Part shown: positions 35,701-43,888 of the stretch, one piece after another
Layout: every line of letters begins with the position of its first letter
How positions within the stretch are numbered: position 1 is the stretch's first letter
Assembly: GCA_902782665.1 (NCBI GenBank)
Contig: CACZOA010000063.1
Location: 1-64,000, forward strand
Direction: 5' to 3'
DNA: 64,000 nucleotides
From: an uncultured Bacteroidales bacterium
GTDB taxonomy: Bacteria; Bacteroidota; Bacteroidia; Bacteroidales; Paludibacteraceae
The notes under the pieces: model-generated
Seen by the model: the letters and a program-made list of their open reading frames with translations, nothing else
What the model was told of the DNA's origin: nothing
Database searches by the model: none
Made by a program: the position numbers and the translations under genes

Positions 35701-38700
35701 TAGGAAAAGGTCCGCTTCCTGGTCGAGAGGCTTCAAATGTAGTTGTGGTCGACACAATCCCTTACGAGTTGGAGTGGGTGTGCTGGATCGATAGCACTGC
35801 TCTGAAAAATGAAGCAGGAGAGAAGGTTAAAGCAACATATACTCCAGCTGCAAATCCAAAGGCCGATGGATATACAGGTATTGTTAAATGGACTATTCCT
35901 GCGATGTTTGTAGGTGAAAAGGATAAACTTGTTTATACATGTAAGGCAAGAGATTTAGGTTGTCCGGATGTTGACGATACTTATTACATGAATGTGGCAT
36001 GGATTTCTTCTGAGACAGATTCTCCTGATTCTTCTAGAGTCGATCTGATGACTACATGTGTTCCATTGCCTCCACAGCCAGAGGCTCAGGATGCGTTGTT
36101 CAAGAGATCTTCAAAAAAGAAGGCAATGAGTGGTGAAAACATCTCTTACGAGGTTGTGTTTAAGAATACAGTTGGCACTGTAGTTGATGCAGACTGTAAG
36201 TCTACAAAAGGATGGACTCCGCTCGCCGGACTTACTATGGGTAACGTTTCGGGAGCAGGATTTGAATTGAAGGGTGAACACATGTATGGACCAGAAAAAT
36301 CTTATGGTAAAAATGGTTGGGTGACATTCTCTGTTGAGGATGCCTCAAACACAACTGGTATCTATTTGGTGTTCAGACATTCTAATGGAAAACCAGGAGA
36401 TTCAAGATTTGAAGGACTTGCAATTCAGCTAATTGTCAACGACAATTTGGTAAATAGTCTAGGCTACAGAGTTTACGATAATGGTAAGATGATCGACGAG
36501 GCGGTAGGATCAGGGAAAAATATGCAGTTTAGAGGTGACAATAAAAAACCAATTTTTAAGTTCCAACTTCTAGACGATTGCTTGTATATGTACTGTAATG
36601 ATGAGGACGACGAGTGGACTAATGTGATGAAAACATGGTGTAATCTGAACTGTACTAAGGCTGGCAATTTTGGTATCTACACAAAGGATAACAACGGTCC
36701 ACCTCATATGATTAAATATTCTACCGAGCTTGACTATGCGTTTGATGTCACACTTTCAGATAGCTTGCCAGCAGAGTTGAGTGAAATTACAAATATTTCA
36801 GATAATGGTGCTTACGATGCAGCTACACACTCAATCACATGGCCTACTTTCGCAACAACAACTAAAGATGCGATGGCTCCTGGTGATTCAGTAGTTTACA
36901 CTTTCGACGCAACTGTAAAAAATTGTGATTTGTTCATAAACAATTACGGTAAGGCAAATGTATATGGACAGAAAACAATGACTGCACTCAACACAGTAGA
37001 ATGCGGTACGGTTGAATGTGATTTGACTGACGCTGTCGCAAAATTGAGCGTTGAGGAGATTTGTGAGGGTGACAGTGCTTATATCAAGGCTGTCGCAACT
37101 CCTAAGTCGAAGGGATATACATACGAATTCTTCAATGGAAAGACATCGTTGAATGACGACAAACCAATCAAGGTGGATTCGTTCTTCGTGAAGGAGGCAG
37201 GTTCTTATTCTGTGACTGTCTACAATGAGGATATTCCAGGTTGTAAGATCTCTTCTAAATCTGTCAAACTTTCTGTCAATCCTCTTCCTGATGTCTCTTT
37301 GGAAAATGGAGCGGCATTGTGTGACGGTGAAAGCCTTGATTTGTCTAAGGCAAAGATTGAAGGTTATGATTTGAATTGGTATTCTGATGACGTTGCTGCA
37401 TTTGAAGTTACTGATTTGAATATCGATGGCAAGGATGTCCTTGGTGCATATTTCTACACTGCCACAGACAAGACAACTAAGTGTGTGGGCAAGGTTCAGA
37501 TGATGGAGGTCTCTAAGGAGGCTATCCCTGCTGTGCCTACAGTGACTTCGCCTAAGGAGTTTGCTGTCGGTTCGGGCAAGGAGGATATAACTAAACTTGC
37601 ATCTTCTTCAGATGGTCGTGTGGTTTGGTATGAATTTGAAGATTCTACTGATTCGTTGCGTACTCCAGTGACAGTCTCTGTCGCAAAAGAAGATACTATC
37701 ACTTACTATGTGAGTGCTATCTCGAAAGGTGGATGTGAAAGTGAAAGAGAGAAAGTTGTAATCTATATCACAAGCTCTAACAAACCAAAAGTTAGCGACA
37801 CTACATTGTGTGTCGGTGAAACAATAGATGTCACATCATTGGTTGAGGCTCCAGAAGCAGGACAATCTTTGATCTGGTGCGACGAAACTGGTGCTCCACT
37901 TTCTGAGCCGACTCCGTTTGAGAGTACAACTCCTGGTGAGGTTAAGTATTATGTCAAGTCGACAAATGGAACAGCAGAGAGTGATATAGCTGAAATCACA
38001 ATCACAACGGTTGGTGTTGGTGCGGCTAAGACTGACAATGTGTCGTATTGTGAGGATGCCACTGCTGAAAAACTTGTGGCGACTACAGATGATGCCTCAT
38101 TGAGCACATTTGTGAAGGCTGATGACCCATCTAAGTTTGAATGGTATCTTGGTGGTGTGAAACTTGATGAGTCGGCTTTGATCCCGTCGACTTCAAAAGT
38201 CTCTTCTACTACTACAAACACATACAAGGTGGTGCCTACTTATACAATTGCAAAGAATCACGTCTGCAAGGGTGATACAGTTGATCTTGATGTTACTGTA
38301 AAGCATATCGATGCTCCAGCAGTAAACAATGTGATTACTTATACTTTGGGTGATACATTGACAGATGGTTCGTTTAAGAGCCTTCTTACTCAAGATCCAT
38401 CAGCCATAACTCCAGGCAAGGATATGACTATTGTATGGTATGATGAGAATATGACTGAGATGAAGTCGGAGCCAATTCCGTCGGCAGACAAGAGCATGAC
38501 AACAGATGTCAAGCTTCTATATTATGTCAGCCAGAAAGACGAGGATGGATGTGAGAGCGTGTTGAGCGAGGTAGATGTGATCATCAGTTTGACTCCTGTG
38601 CCAAAAACAAAGGTGGCTAGATTCTGTGAGGATTACCTTTCTACTGAATCAATAGAGGATTTTGTGGAGAAATCGGATCCTTCATACTCTTTGAAGTGGT

Positions 38701-40850
38701 ACGACGCGGATAAGTCGAAGGGTGGACTTGAGATCTCAATGCCTGCAATTTCTACTACGAAGACAACAAAACAGCCTACTGATACTACTGTATACTATGT
38801 ATGTCAGGTAGACGCTAATGGAGCTGAGTCTTCTACAGTGCCAGTGAAGGTGATTATATATGCACGTCCAGAACTAAAGACTCATTTCGATACTGTTTGT
38901 TCTAGAGCTGTAAATCTTGACACTATGTGGATTGTCAGCAATGATGTGTCAAACGTATATTCATCATTTACAGATGAGAATGGAAATCCTTTGAACAATT
39001 ATAATGCTATTGATCAGACCGGACACTACAATGTGACAGGTTATTTCAAGATGCCTAACGACACTTCAATCAAGTGTGAGAGCGACTCTCCAAAAGAGAT
39101 TTATGTCGAGATTCATAGAATCGACTCTTTGTCGATTGTAGGTGCGGCATCTGCGTGTCCAGGCTCTTCTGTAGAACTGAATGCAGTGTTGAAGGGTGAT
39201 ACTTACAATTCTGACATAACTTACACTTGGAACACTAATAATCTGTCGTCGAATGCTGAGGATGGCAATTTCGTGAGTGAACCATTGAATGATCCTACGA
39301 AGTTCGAAGTCACAGTGTCTGATGGATTCTGTGAGAAGAAAGTTTCTCATGTGGTTAATATAGGTCAGGGAGAGGTTAAGGGTTCTATTGTCTTCACAGA
39401 TGAGGATGGCAATACTGATGCTATTTCAGCTCACGGTGATCCGATCTCATTCTACAGTTGTGGAACGAAGTATTCATTGTTTGCAGACTTGACTTCTGAT
39501 GCTAATGATTTCGAGTGGAGCACAGGAGAGAAATCTCAGGCGATCCAGTTGGATAAAGAAGGTGAATACGTTGTCACATTCACAAATGAGTGTAAGACAA
39601 GCCAGAAGGTTAAGGTTATCGACGCTGGAATCAAGAATAACACTGTAGGAAAGGATACAATCCTTTGTGAGGGTGCTAAGTATGCGATGGCTTTGGATTT
39701 CTCTTGCAGTGAGACTCCGGATATTGAGTGGAAGAAAGACGGTGTTGAGGCTGGAACTTCTGCTACAATTTCAATCGCATCTGCTTCTGCATCTGATGCA
39801 GGCAAGTATACATACACTATCACAAACAGAAATTGTGTGGTGGAAGAGACATACGGAATGTTGACAGTGTCGGAAGCACCTAAGTTTACGAAGATAGCTG
39901 ATGACACAATGGTTTGTGATGGTTCAACTGCTCAGATTGGATTGACGGAGCTTACTCCTTCTACAGCAACAATAGAGTGGGAGAGCAATTCTTCACTTAC
40001 TCCTGCTGGTTTGCAGGCTGTTGCGTCACCTACTGAAACGACTACTTATCGTTTCACAGTTTCTCAGGCAGGAGGTTGTGAGGTGAAAGATTCGATTATT
40101 GTGGAAGTTGAGGAGCCAATTGAGTTTACTGTCTCTCCTACAGACACTATAATATGTATGTCATCAGGTTCAGTTCGCTTGTTTACGAATGTCTCTCAGG
40201 GTAAGCCTCGCAAGTATACTTGGACTAATGAGGCAGGAGATGTGTTAGCAACGTCGCCAATCTATAAGGCTCCTGTTGATGTGGTTGGAGAAACAGTTTA
40301 TACAGTTTCACTTTCAAATGAGATATGTGAGACGGTTACTGCTAAGTCTACAATCAAGGTTGTAGGTTATCCACAAATCGCATCTGTCAACCAAAAGGGT
40401 TATCGTGATGTTGAGATAGTGCCATTCAAGGACAATGAGTCTACGAATGTCATGTATAAAGTCGACAACAGTGAATTCCAGACATCAGAATCATTCACAG
40501 ATTTGAAATATGGATCTCATACGGCGTACATAGTCGACGAGTATGGATGTAAGAGTGACTTCTTGTTCACTACAGAAGCTCCTGATCTTGATTTCCCTAT
40601 CGTAGTGACTCCGAATGGTGACGGTGAAAACGATGGCTTCATTTCAGAGGTTGTGGCAGAAGCATATCCAGATGCTGTAGTCACTATCTTCGACCGTTTT
40701 GGAAAGAAACTTACAGAGATCAAGGGAAGTGAATCGTGGGATGGAACATATCTTGGCAAAAAGATGCCGTCTACCGACTATTGGTATGAAATATGGATTG
40801 ATGAGATCCGAAAGAAATATGTAGGACATTTTACTTTGATCAACGAGTGA
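32799..40850 (+). CDS. Giant secreted protein: GH8-like domain, DUF11/Ig-like modules, T9SS type B C-terminus
   Basis: 2,683 residues. The signal peptide ends near GVFA-QLR. Residues about 30-545 resemble a GH8 (alpha/alpha)6-barrel glycanase: CTEGDGYMMLAAAIFADQ (near 123, presumed acid Glu) and SATDGDDDIAMALLIAYKQW (near 190) are GH8 signatures, and DYCAPAYYNEFAKWF is also GH8-like. DUF11-like beta domains follow at about 563-650 (VDDKVTYTVQYRNYG), about 700-760 and about 1100. A lectin-like segment is near 1130-1290. From about 1430 to 2590 there are many Ig/PKD-like repeats with paired cysteines (typical words CEGDSAYIKA, CPGSSVELNA, YYVCQVDANG). The last 87 residues (VVTPNGDGENDGF, IFDRFGKKL, YWYEIWIDE) are the gliding-motility-type CTD, T9SS type B. 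Likely a cell-surface enzyme or adhesin; substrate unknown. Confidence 0.85.
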   Translation: MGKFTIKLMAILCCMLCSIEGVFAQLRTWSNSSYVPININSGDPAFPYPQFLEYKVGKSLAKYNAEGVTHADMEKTGREAYEIMSHRCRYDGGTHCGVPYITFNNFRKFGEQEMPHGGAQFCTEGDGYMMLAAAIFADQPTFNGLWMWIHDNRIPHRVRYQDGKVRLPNYEFGGGLPICYALEGSTSENDGSATDGDDDIAMALLIAYKQWGEFMMQDGKPVLDYSGKPISYKEAAEDLLKAFVDTFSYTSINGDGTIYNGGHMSGNIGVDGYVKGGNKGAELTSWRNNQTIYPDISKSVNIGGTGGDGNTHTDYCAPAYYNEFAKWFESGDVTANDWQIGQYKRAEASSDWLIGQAYQQGLISSIGNTNMSTDGQPVFSNFNEGEDFRTIWRMAQNYLWHGAPEINWNPKTHQIEKGTNTYEYDMAIRMAEFMKTPLGRNSKKCEDLGASPDPGQPKWEGPALIQQSYMMDGSVQLAASSNYALGCASLSGVISGDLQLVSDLYRHSELRWDDASTDCCTLSEEDRYIMSMPKYFHGWFRCLGLLINSGNWHAPSDMDPAANMKVYMSVDKTYAYVDDKVTYTVQYRNYGSADASGVKIETEIDPNYEVVSISNGGKFSGGKIVWNINTVPGFKSGKLAETMDSVRFTVIVRDTLNPRICLTSKISGSNFEEWVSNEYPNHATYTMERNCVDVLASRTLQLDKKASRTKMNPGDLVNFTVSFENKSLGESAYLNGGRDNVRLSYGNHIPSYGAWKFYQYYRFWNDADEAYINLENYRVSYYMNDAAAIGLYDAGDNPTGWTFRLDNGGDMKKYGWMPDGKETKFTHQKIPNGSDGEVGSWNQRLMIQFPGALMGSSTWVYEKLNHFDMLHKGGYGPCYFRTTLNANPEVLLDDRVLDDWSYSPDLQINDLDGQKEIYTLISPCWANLNDPGYEVTTHARSVCSPVNQPNYSRVLVEEFDGYTWRRILGKGPLPGREASNVVVVDTIPYELEWVCWIDSTALKNEAGEKVKATYTPAANPKADGYTGIVKWTIPAMFVGEKDKLVYTCKARDLGCPDVDDTYYMNVAWISSETDSPDSSRVDLMTTCVPLPPQPEAQDALFKRSSKKKAMSGENISYEVVFKNTVGTVVDADCKSTKGWTPLAGLTMGNVSGAGFELKGEHMYGPEKSYGKNGWVTFSVEDASNTTGIYLVFRHSNGKPGDSRFEGLAIQLIVNDNLVNSLGYRVYDNGKMIDEAVGSGKNMQFRGDNKKPIFKFQLLDDCLYMYCNDEDDEWTNVMKTWCNLNCTKAGNFGIYTKDNNGPPHMIKYSTELDYAFDVTLSDSLPAELSEITNISDNGAYDAATHSITWPTFATTTKDAMAPGDSVVYTFDATVKNCDLFINNYGKANVYGQKTMTALNTVECGTVECDLTDAVAKLSVEEICEGDSAYIKAVATPKSKGYTYEFFNGKTSLNDDKPIKVDSFFVKEAGSYSVTVYNEDIPGCKISSKSVKLSVNPLPDVSLENGAALCDGESLDLSKAKIEGYDLNWYSDDVAAFEVTDLNIDGKDVLGAYFYTATDKTTKCVGKVQMMEVSKEAIPAVPTVTSPKEFAVGSGKEDITKLASSSDGRVVWYEFEDSTDSLRTPVTVSVAKEDTITYYVSAISKGGCESEREKVVIYITSSNKPKVSDTTLCVGETIDVTSLVEAPEAGQSLIWCDETGAPLSEPTPFESTTPGEVKYYVKSTNGTAESDIAEITITTVGVGAAKTDNVSYCEDATAEKLVATTDDASLSTFVKADDPSKFEWYLGGVKLDESALIPSTSKVSSTTTNTYKVVPTYTIAKNHVCKGDTVDLDVTVKHIDAPAVNNVITYTLGDTLTDGSFKSLLTQDPSAITPGKDMTIVWYDENMTEMKSEPIPSADKSMTTDVKLLYYVSQKDEDGCESVLSEVDVIISLTPVPKTKVARFCEDYLSTESIEDFVEKSDPSYSLKWYDADKSKGGLEISMPAISTTKTTKQPTDTTVYYVCQVDANGAESSTVPVKVIIYARPELKTHFDTVCSRAVNLDTMWIVSNDVSNVYSSFTDENGNPLNNYNAIDQTGHYNVTGYFKMPNDTSIKCESDSPKEIYVEIHRIDSLSIVGAASACPGSSVELNAVLKGDTYNSDITYTWNTNNLSSNAEDGNFVSEPLNDPTKFEVTVSDGFCEKKVSHVVNIGQGEVKGSIVFTDEDGNTDAISAHGDPISFYSCGTKYSLFADLTSDANDFEWSTGEKSQAIQLDKEGEYVVTFTNECKTSQKVKVIDAGIKNNTVGKDTILCEGAKYAMALDFSCSETPDIEWKKDGVEAGTSATISIASASASDAGKYTYTITNRNCVVEETYGMLTVSEAPKFTKIADDTMVCDGSTAQIGLTELTPSTATIEWESNSSLTPAGLQAVASPTETTTYRFTVSQAGGCEVKDSIIVEVEEPIEFTVSPTDTIICMSSGSVRLFTNVSQGKPRKYTWTNEAGDVLATSPIYKAPVDVVGETVYTVSLSNEICETVTAKSTIKVVGYPQIASVNQKGYRDVEIVPFKDNESTNVMYKVDNSEFQTSESFTDLKYGSHTAYIVDEYGCKSDFLFTTEAPDLDFPIVVTPNGDGENDGFISEVVAEAYPDAVVTIFDRFGKKLTEIKGSESWDGTYLGKKMPSTDYWYEIWIDEIRKKYVGHFTLINE

Positions 40851-40851
40851 T

Positions 40852-40887
40852 AAAAAAGGCGACGCATTCAATTGCGTCGCCTTTTTT
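40852..40887. terminator. Bidirectional-type terminator hairpin
   Basis: AAAAAAGGCGACGCA (40852-40866) pairs perfectly with TGCGTCGCCTTTTTT (40873-40887). It starts one base after the stop codon of the giant gene. Confidence 0.95.
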
Positions 40888-40920
40888 CGCTTTTCGTATT
40901 GAAATATCACATTAAGAAAT

Positions 40921-40928
40921 TACCTTTG
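40921..40928 (+). promoter_or_regulatory. -7 element TACCTTTG
   Basis: Exact TAnnTTTG match, 20 bp before the ATG at 40948, predicting a short leader. Confidence 0.6.
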
Positions 40929-40947
40929 CACAAAATTAGATGTGGCA

Positions 40948-41550
40948 ATGAAAGAGGATATAAAGAAGATTTTGGAACATGAGGCAAATGCGATACTTTC
41001 GCTTCCTGTTACAGATGACTATGAGAATGCAGTGGATTTGATCGTGGAGCAGGTTCACAAAAAGAAAGGTAAGCTTGTGACGAGCGGTATGGGAAAGGCT
41101 GGACAGATCGCCATGAATATCGCCACCACATTCAGTTCAACTGGCACACCAGCCGTATTCCTTCACCCAAGTGAGGCACAACATGGAGATCTTGGCGTAT
41201 TGCAGCCAAATGATGTAATGCTTTTGATTTCCAATTCAGGCAAAACACGTGAGATCATAGAACTTACTGCTTTGGCTAGAGGCTTGCGTCCAGACGTGAA
41301 GTTTATTGTGATTACAGGAAACAAAGACAGCCAGTTGGCAAAAGAGGCAAACATCTGCCTTTACACAGGTAATCCGAAGGAAGTGTGTATCCTTGGCTTG
41401 ACACCAACAACTTCCACAACTATGATGACAGTCATTGGAGATATCATTGTCGTAGGCACGATGAAGAAGATCCAGTTCACCAATGAAGAATACGCTAAAC
41501 GTCATCATGGAGGCTATCTAGGAGAGAAATCACGCGAACAGAGCAAATGA
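40948..41550 (+). CDS. KpsF/GutQ-type SIS-domain sugar-phosphate isomerase (no CBS domains)
   Basis: 200 residues from the ATG at 40948; a GTG two codons upstream is also in frame. A single SIS domain contains KLVTSGMGKAGQIAMNIATT, the HPSEAQHGDLGVL motif typical of arabinose-5-phosphate isomerases, and LLISNSGKTREII. KdsD/GutQ enzymes convert ribulose 5-phosphate to arabinose 5-phosphate, the first step towards Kdo of lipopolysaccharide. The usual C-terminal CBS pair (about 120 residues) is absent, so this is a short form, as in some Bacteroidota. A terminator precedes it and repeats follow, so it is a single-gene unit. Confidence 0.85.
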   Translation: MKEDIKKILEHEANAILSLPVTDDYENAVDLIVEQVHKKKGKLVTSGMGKAGQIAMNIATTFSSTGTPAVFLHPSEAQHGDLGVLQPNDVMLLISNSGKTREIIELTALARGLRPDVKFIVITGNKDSQLAKEANICLYTGNPKEVCILGLTPTTSTTMMTVIGDIIVVGTMKKIQFTNEEYAKRHHGGYLGEKSREQSK

Positions 41551-41554
41551 TAAT

Positions 41555-41740
41555 TCATAATTCACAATGCGTAATGCATAATTATGGGTGAGTCCACGCA
41601 TCTGGTGAATCCATCCCGCGTAGAGACGCGCGGACGTGCGTGTCGTTTCAATTCATAATTCACAATGCATAATTCGTAATTGTGAATGATCCATCATTTG
41701 TTGTGTCGTCCCACAATTCATAATTTTGTTTGTCTTGTGG
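41555..41740 (+). repeat. Composite intergenic repeat, plus orientation
   Basis: Repeated AT-rich words (ATAATTCACAATGCGTAATG, ATTCATAATTCACAATGC) flank a block GGTGAGTCCACGCATCTGGTG and the palindromic core GTAGAGACGCGCG-GA-CGTGCGTGTC (41620-41644). The order of blocks matches the minus-strand copy at 16284-16366. There is no coding capacity. It looks like a small non-autonomous (MITE-like) element. Confidence 0.65.
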
Positions 41741-41799
41741 TGTTGATAACGCGTGAGAAATATTTTAAGCAAAAGTATTGGATTTTAGAAAATAATATC

Positions 41800-41807
41800 T
41801 ATCTTTG
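41800..41807 (+). promoter_or_regulatory. -7 element TATCTTTG of the tRNA-Glu/rpsT unit
   Basis: Exact TAnnTTTG match, 53 bp before the first tRNA. It is followed by GCACTCGCAAAATG, a typical start region. Confidence 0.65.
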
Positions 41808-41859
41808 CACTCGCAAAATGAGACGGACGTATAGTCTGTTGATTTTGTGACAATAAGGA

Positions 41860-41931
41860 GGCCCATTCGTCTATCGGCTAGGACGCAAGATTTTCATTCT
41901 TGAAAGAGGAGTTCGACTCTCCTATGGGCTA
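41860..41931 (+). tRNA. tRNA-Glu (anticodon TTC), copy 1
   Basis: 72 nt without an encoded CCA. The acceptor GGCCCAT pairs with ATGGGCT (G1-U72 wobble). The anticodon stem is CAAGA/TCTTG with loop TTTTCAT and anticodon TTC at 41893-41895. The T arm is AGGAG-TTCGACT-CTCCT. It is identical to the copy 24 bp downstream. Confidence 0.95.
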
Positions 41932-41955
41932 CAAGTTAGAGAAATCTAATTGCGG

Positions 41956-42027
41956 GGCCCATTCGTCTATCGGCTAGGACGCAAGATTTTCATTCTTGAA
42001 AGAGGAGTTCGACTCTCCTATGGGCTA
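41956..42027 (+). tRNA. tRNA-Glu (anticodon TTC), copy 2
   Basis: Identical in all 72 positions to the copy at 41860. The 24-bp spacer contains a small hairpin TTAGA-GAAA-TCTAA that may help processing. It lies 27 bp before rpsT, so all three are probably one transcript. Confidence 0.95.
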
Positions 42028-42054
42028 CTAATATAAATTCATTTATTAAAAACA

Positions 42055-42306
42055 ATGGCAAATCACAAGTCTTCTATTAAGAGAATCAGACAGACAGAGA
42101 AGAGAAGATTGCACAATAGATACTACGCAAAGACTACAAGAAATGCAGTGCGTAAGCTTCGTGCAATTTCTGACAAGAAAGAGGCTGAAGAGCTTTATCC
42201 AAAAGTTAGCTCAATGCTAGACAAGTTGGCTAAGATCCGTGTTATTCACAAGAATAAGGCTTCTAATCTTAAGTCAAAGTTGGCTATCTACGTTAATAAG
42301 CTCTAA
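42055..42306 (+). CDS. rpsT: 30S ribosomal protein S20
   Basis: 83 residues, the usual size. It is highly basic and all-helical: [20 protein letters not shown] at the start and [20 protein letters not shown] at the end match S20, which binds the 5' domain of 16S rRNA early in 30S assembly. It is probably read from the tRNA-Glu promoter, so a translation component and two glutamate tRNAs share one transcript. A terminator follows 38 bp after the stop. Confidence 0.97.
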   Translation: MANHKSSIKRIRQTEKRRLHNRYYAKTTRNAVRKLRAISDKKEAEELYPKVSSMLDKLAKIRVIHKNKASNLKSKLAIYVNKL

Positions 42307-42344
42307 TCTTTCATTTCTCGAATCTATCGAAGAACACAAATATC

Positions 42345-42380
42345 AAGGTCTTGCTGAAAAGTGAGACCTTTTGTGTTTTT
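42345..42380 (+). terminator. Rho-independent terminator after rpsT
   Basis: AAGGTCT (42345-42351) pairs with AGACCTT (42364-42370), followed by TTGTGTTTTT. Confidence 0.8.
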
Positions 42381-42436
42381 TAAATCCTGCCTATGTAAAA
42401 TTGAACTGCCAAAATGTAGATTATTACATTAACTAT

Positions 42437-42504
42437 ACCCCCTATGGGGTAAAGAGAGGAATTCATCAAATTATATTCTACCATTGTTAAACGCCTATCG
42501 GCGT
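42437..42504. repeat. Pair of short hairpins, probable dispersed repeat
   Basis: TACCCC-CTAT-GGGGTA (42437-42452) and ACGCC-TATC-GGCGT (42491-42504). They sit 38 bp apart in AT-rich DNA, with no coding frame. Only one such pair is seen in this window. Confidence 0.4.
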
Positions 42505-42706
42505 AAATGAGAGTGCTTTTCATATTTTGATGCGTGATTATGTCTACAGGAGAATGCCAAAGTTGTGTTCCCATTTCGCATTTCGAATTTTCACAATACC
42601 TATTTTTGAGTATTGCTGACCAGTGTCTTTAAATTTACTTTTGCAGAAAATTTTACAATACTGCATTTTCTGTGGCTTGTTCGCTACAAAAACGACAAAA
42701 AGCAAG

Positions 42707-42714
42707 TAAATTTG
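42707..42714 (+). promoter_or_regulatory. -7 element TAAATTTG, 5 bp before the ATG
   Basis: Exact TAnnTTTG match so close to the start codon at 42719 that the transcript would be leaderless or nearly so. Confidence 0.55.
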
Positions 42715-42718
42715 CAAT

Positions 42719-43888
42719 ATGAAACACGAAAGAAGAATATTTGACGACAGCAATAAGATAGAAGCAAACATATCTTCGATAGCGTTGCCGAAAACGTTGC
42801 CGGAGAGTGGATCGTTTGCTGAAAATGCTGGACGCAACCGTTCTATCATCCATTCGACATTTGTTCCGACTTCGGATAAATGTGGTGATGTGGCAATGCA
42901 GGTTGATAGTATTCGTCAAGCTATTGAACAAATAGAAAAAGAGACTGGAACTATCGCGTTTTTTGTCCGTTTCCATCTTAGCGACATTGCGACTCAAGCA
43001 AACTGTGTAAAAGAATCATTTGCTGGTAAAAAATGTGCTGTATCTATTGTCGGTCAGCCTCCTATGCCTCTTAGTAAGGTGCAGGCGATAGCAATGTTTG
43101 AAAGTGACATTGAGATCACTGCCGTCGACGCGAATACAATCAAGGTTAGCAATGGCAGTGAGGAATGCTATTGGACTACTCGTTTGGTGGATCCTCATGA
43201 CGATAGCTACAAACAGACACATCACCAGCTTCAGCAGTATGAGAAGTTTCTTGCAGATAACGGCATGAATATCGCAGACAACTGCGTCCGTACTTGGTTT
43301 TTTGTCCGTGATATCGACCGCAATTATGGAGGTGTTGTGGTAGGACGACGTGAGAATTTCCTACTAAATGGTCTTACTCCAGACACTCATTATATCGCCA
43401 GCACTGGTATTGAAGGCAAACATGAAGACCATAATGTGCTGAGCGTCCTGGATGCGTATGCGGTGAAGGGAATCTCTCCCGACAAGATGCAGATTCTTTA
43501 TGCGGCTGAAAACATGAACAAGACGATTGAGTATGGTGTCACTTTCGAGCGTGGTGTCTGTGTCCATCATTCAGCTGGTTACAAACAGGTGTATATAAGC
43601 GGTACGGCAAGTATCGACACAAAAGGTGAGGTGCTTTATGTCGGCGATATAAAAGGTCAGGTCAGACGAATGACAGAAAATGTCGGGGCTTTGCTGAAGG
43701 AAGCTGGTTGCAATTGGAACGATATTTCTCAGGCTACCGTCTACCTTAGAGATATCGCGGATTATGAGTGCGCGTATAATGAATTGAGCAAGATTCTGAC
43801 AGACAAACAGTTTATAGTCGTTCAGGCTCCTGTATGTCGTCCTGCTTGGTTAATAGAAATGGAGGCAATCGCAATCGGAAAAGAGTGA
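42719..43888 (+). CDS. Rid-family (YjgF/YER057c/UK114) protein with an N-terminal Rid-like half
   Basis: 389 residues without signal peptide. The C-terminal part (about 260-389) is a Rid domain: YKQVYISGTASIDTKGEVLY, then GALLKEAGCNWNDISQATVY and the ending VVQAPVCRPAWLIEMEAIAI, which holds the Arg-containing active-site segment. The N-terminal 250 residues (TWFFVRDIDRNYGGVVVGRR, FLLNGLTPDTHYIASTGIEG) resemble the first half of the double-domain Rid/chorismatase-like proteins. Rid enzymes hydrolyse reactive imines or enamines; chorismatase-like relatives act on chorismate. Which applies is open. The stop overlaps the next ATG (TGATG), coupling it to ccsBA. Confidence 0.78.
   Translation: MKHERRIFDDSNKIEANISSIALPKTLPESGSFAENAGRNRSIIHSTFVPTSDKCGDVAMQVDSIRQAIEQIEKETGTIAFFVRFHLSDIATQANCVKESFAGKKCAVSIVGQPPMPLSKVQAIAMFESDIEITAVDANTIKVSNGSEECYWTTRLVDPHDDSYKQTHHQLQQYEKFLADNGMNIADNCVRTWFFVRDIDRNYGGVVVGRRENFLLNGLTPDTHYIASTGIEGKHEDHNVLSVLDAYAVKGISPDKMQILYAAENMNKTIEYGVTFERGVCVHHSAGYKQVYISGTASIDTKGEVLYVGDIKGQVRRMTENVGALLKEAGCNWNDISQATVYLRDIADYECAYNELSKILTDKQFIVVQAPVCRPAWLIEMEAIAIGKE

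Larger units (their letters stand above)
41551..41859. other. Intergenic region, 309 bp, composite repeat and tRNA promoter
   Basis: No gene. It is occupied by the composite AT-rich/GAGAC repeat (41555-41740) and then by the promoter region of the tRNA-Glu/rpsT unit. Confidence 0.7.
42307..42718. other. Intergenic region, 412 bp
   Basis: No gene. It holds the rpsT terminator (42345-42380), two small GC-rich hairpins with TAT-containing loops (42437-42452 TACCCC/GGGGTA and 42491-42504 ACGCC/GGCGT) and the promoter of the Rid-family gene at the right end. The paired hairpins look like another dispersed repeat type. Confidence 0.6.

Noticed and set aside
41551..42054. Integration site or mobile element at the tRNA-Glu genes
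   Set aside because: No integrase, no partial tRNA copy and no direct repeats other than the full second tRNA were found; rpsT follows directly.
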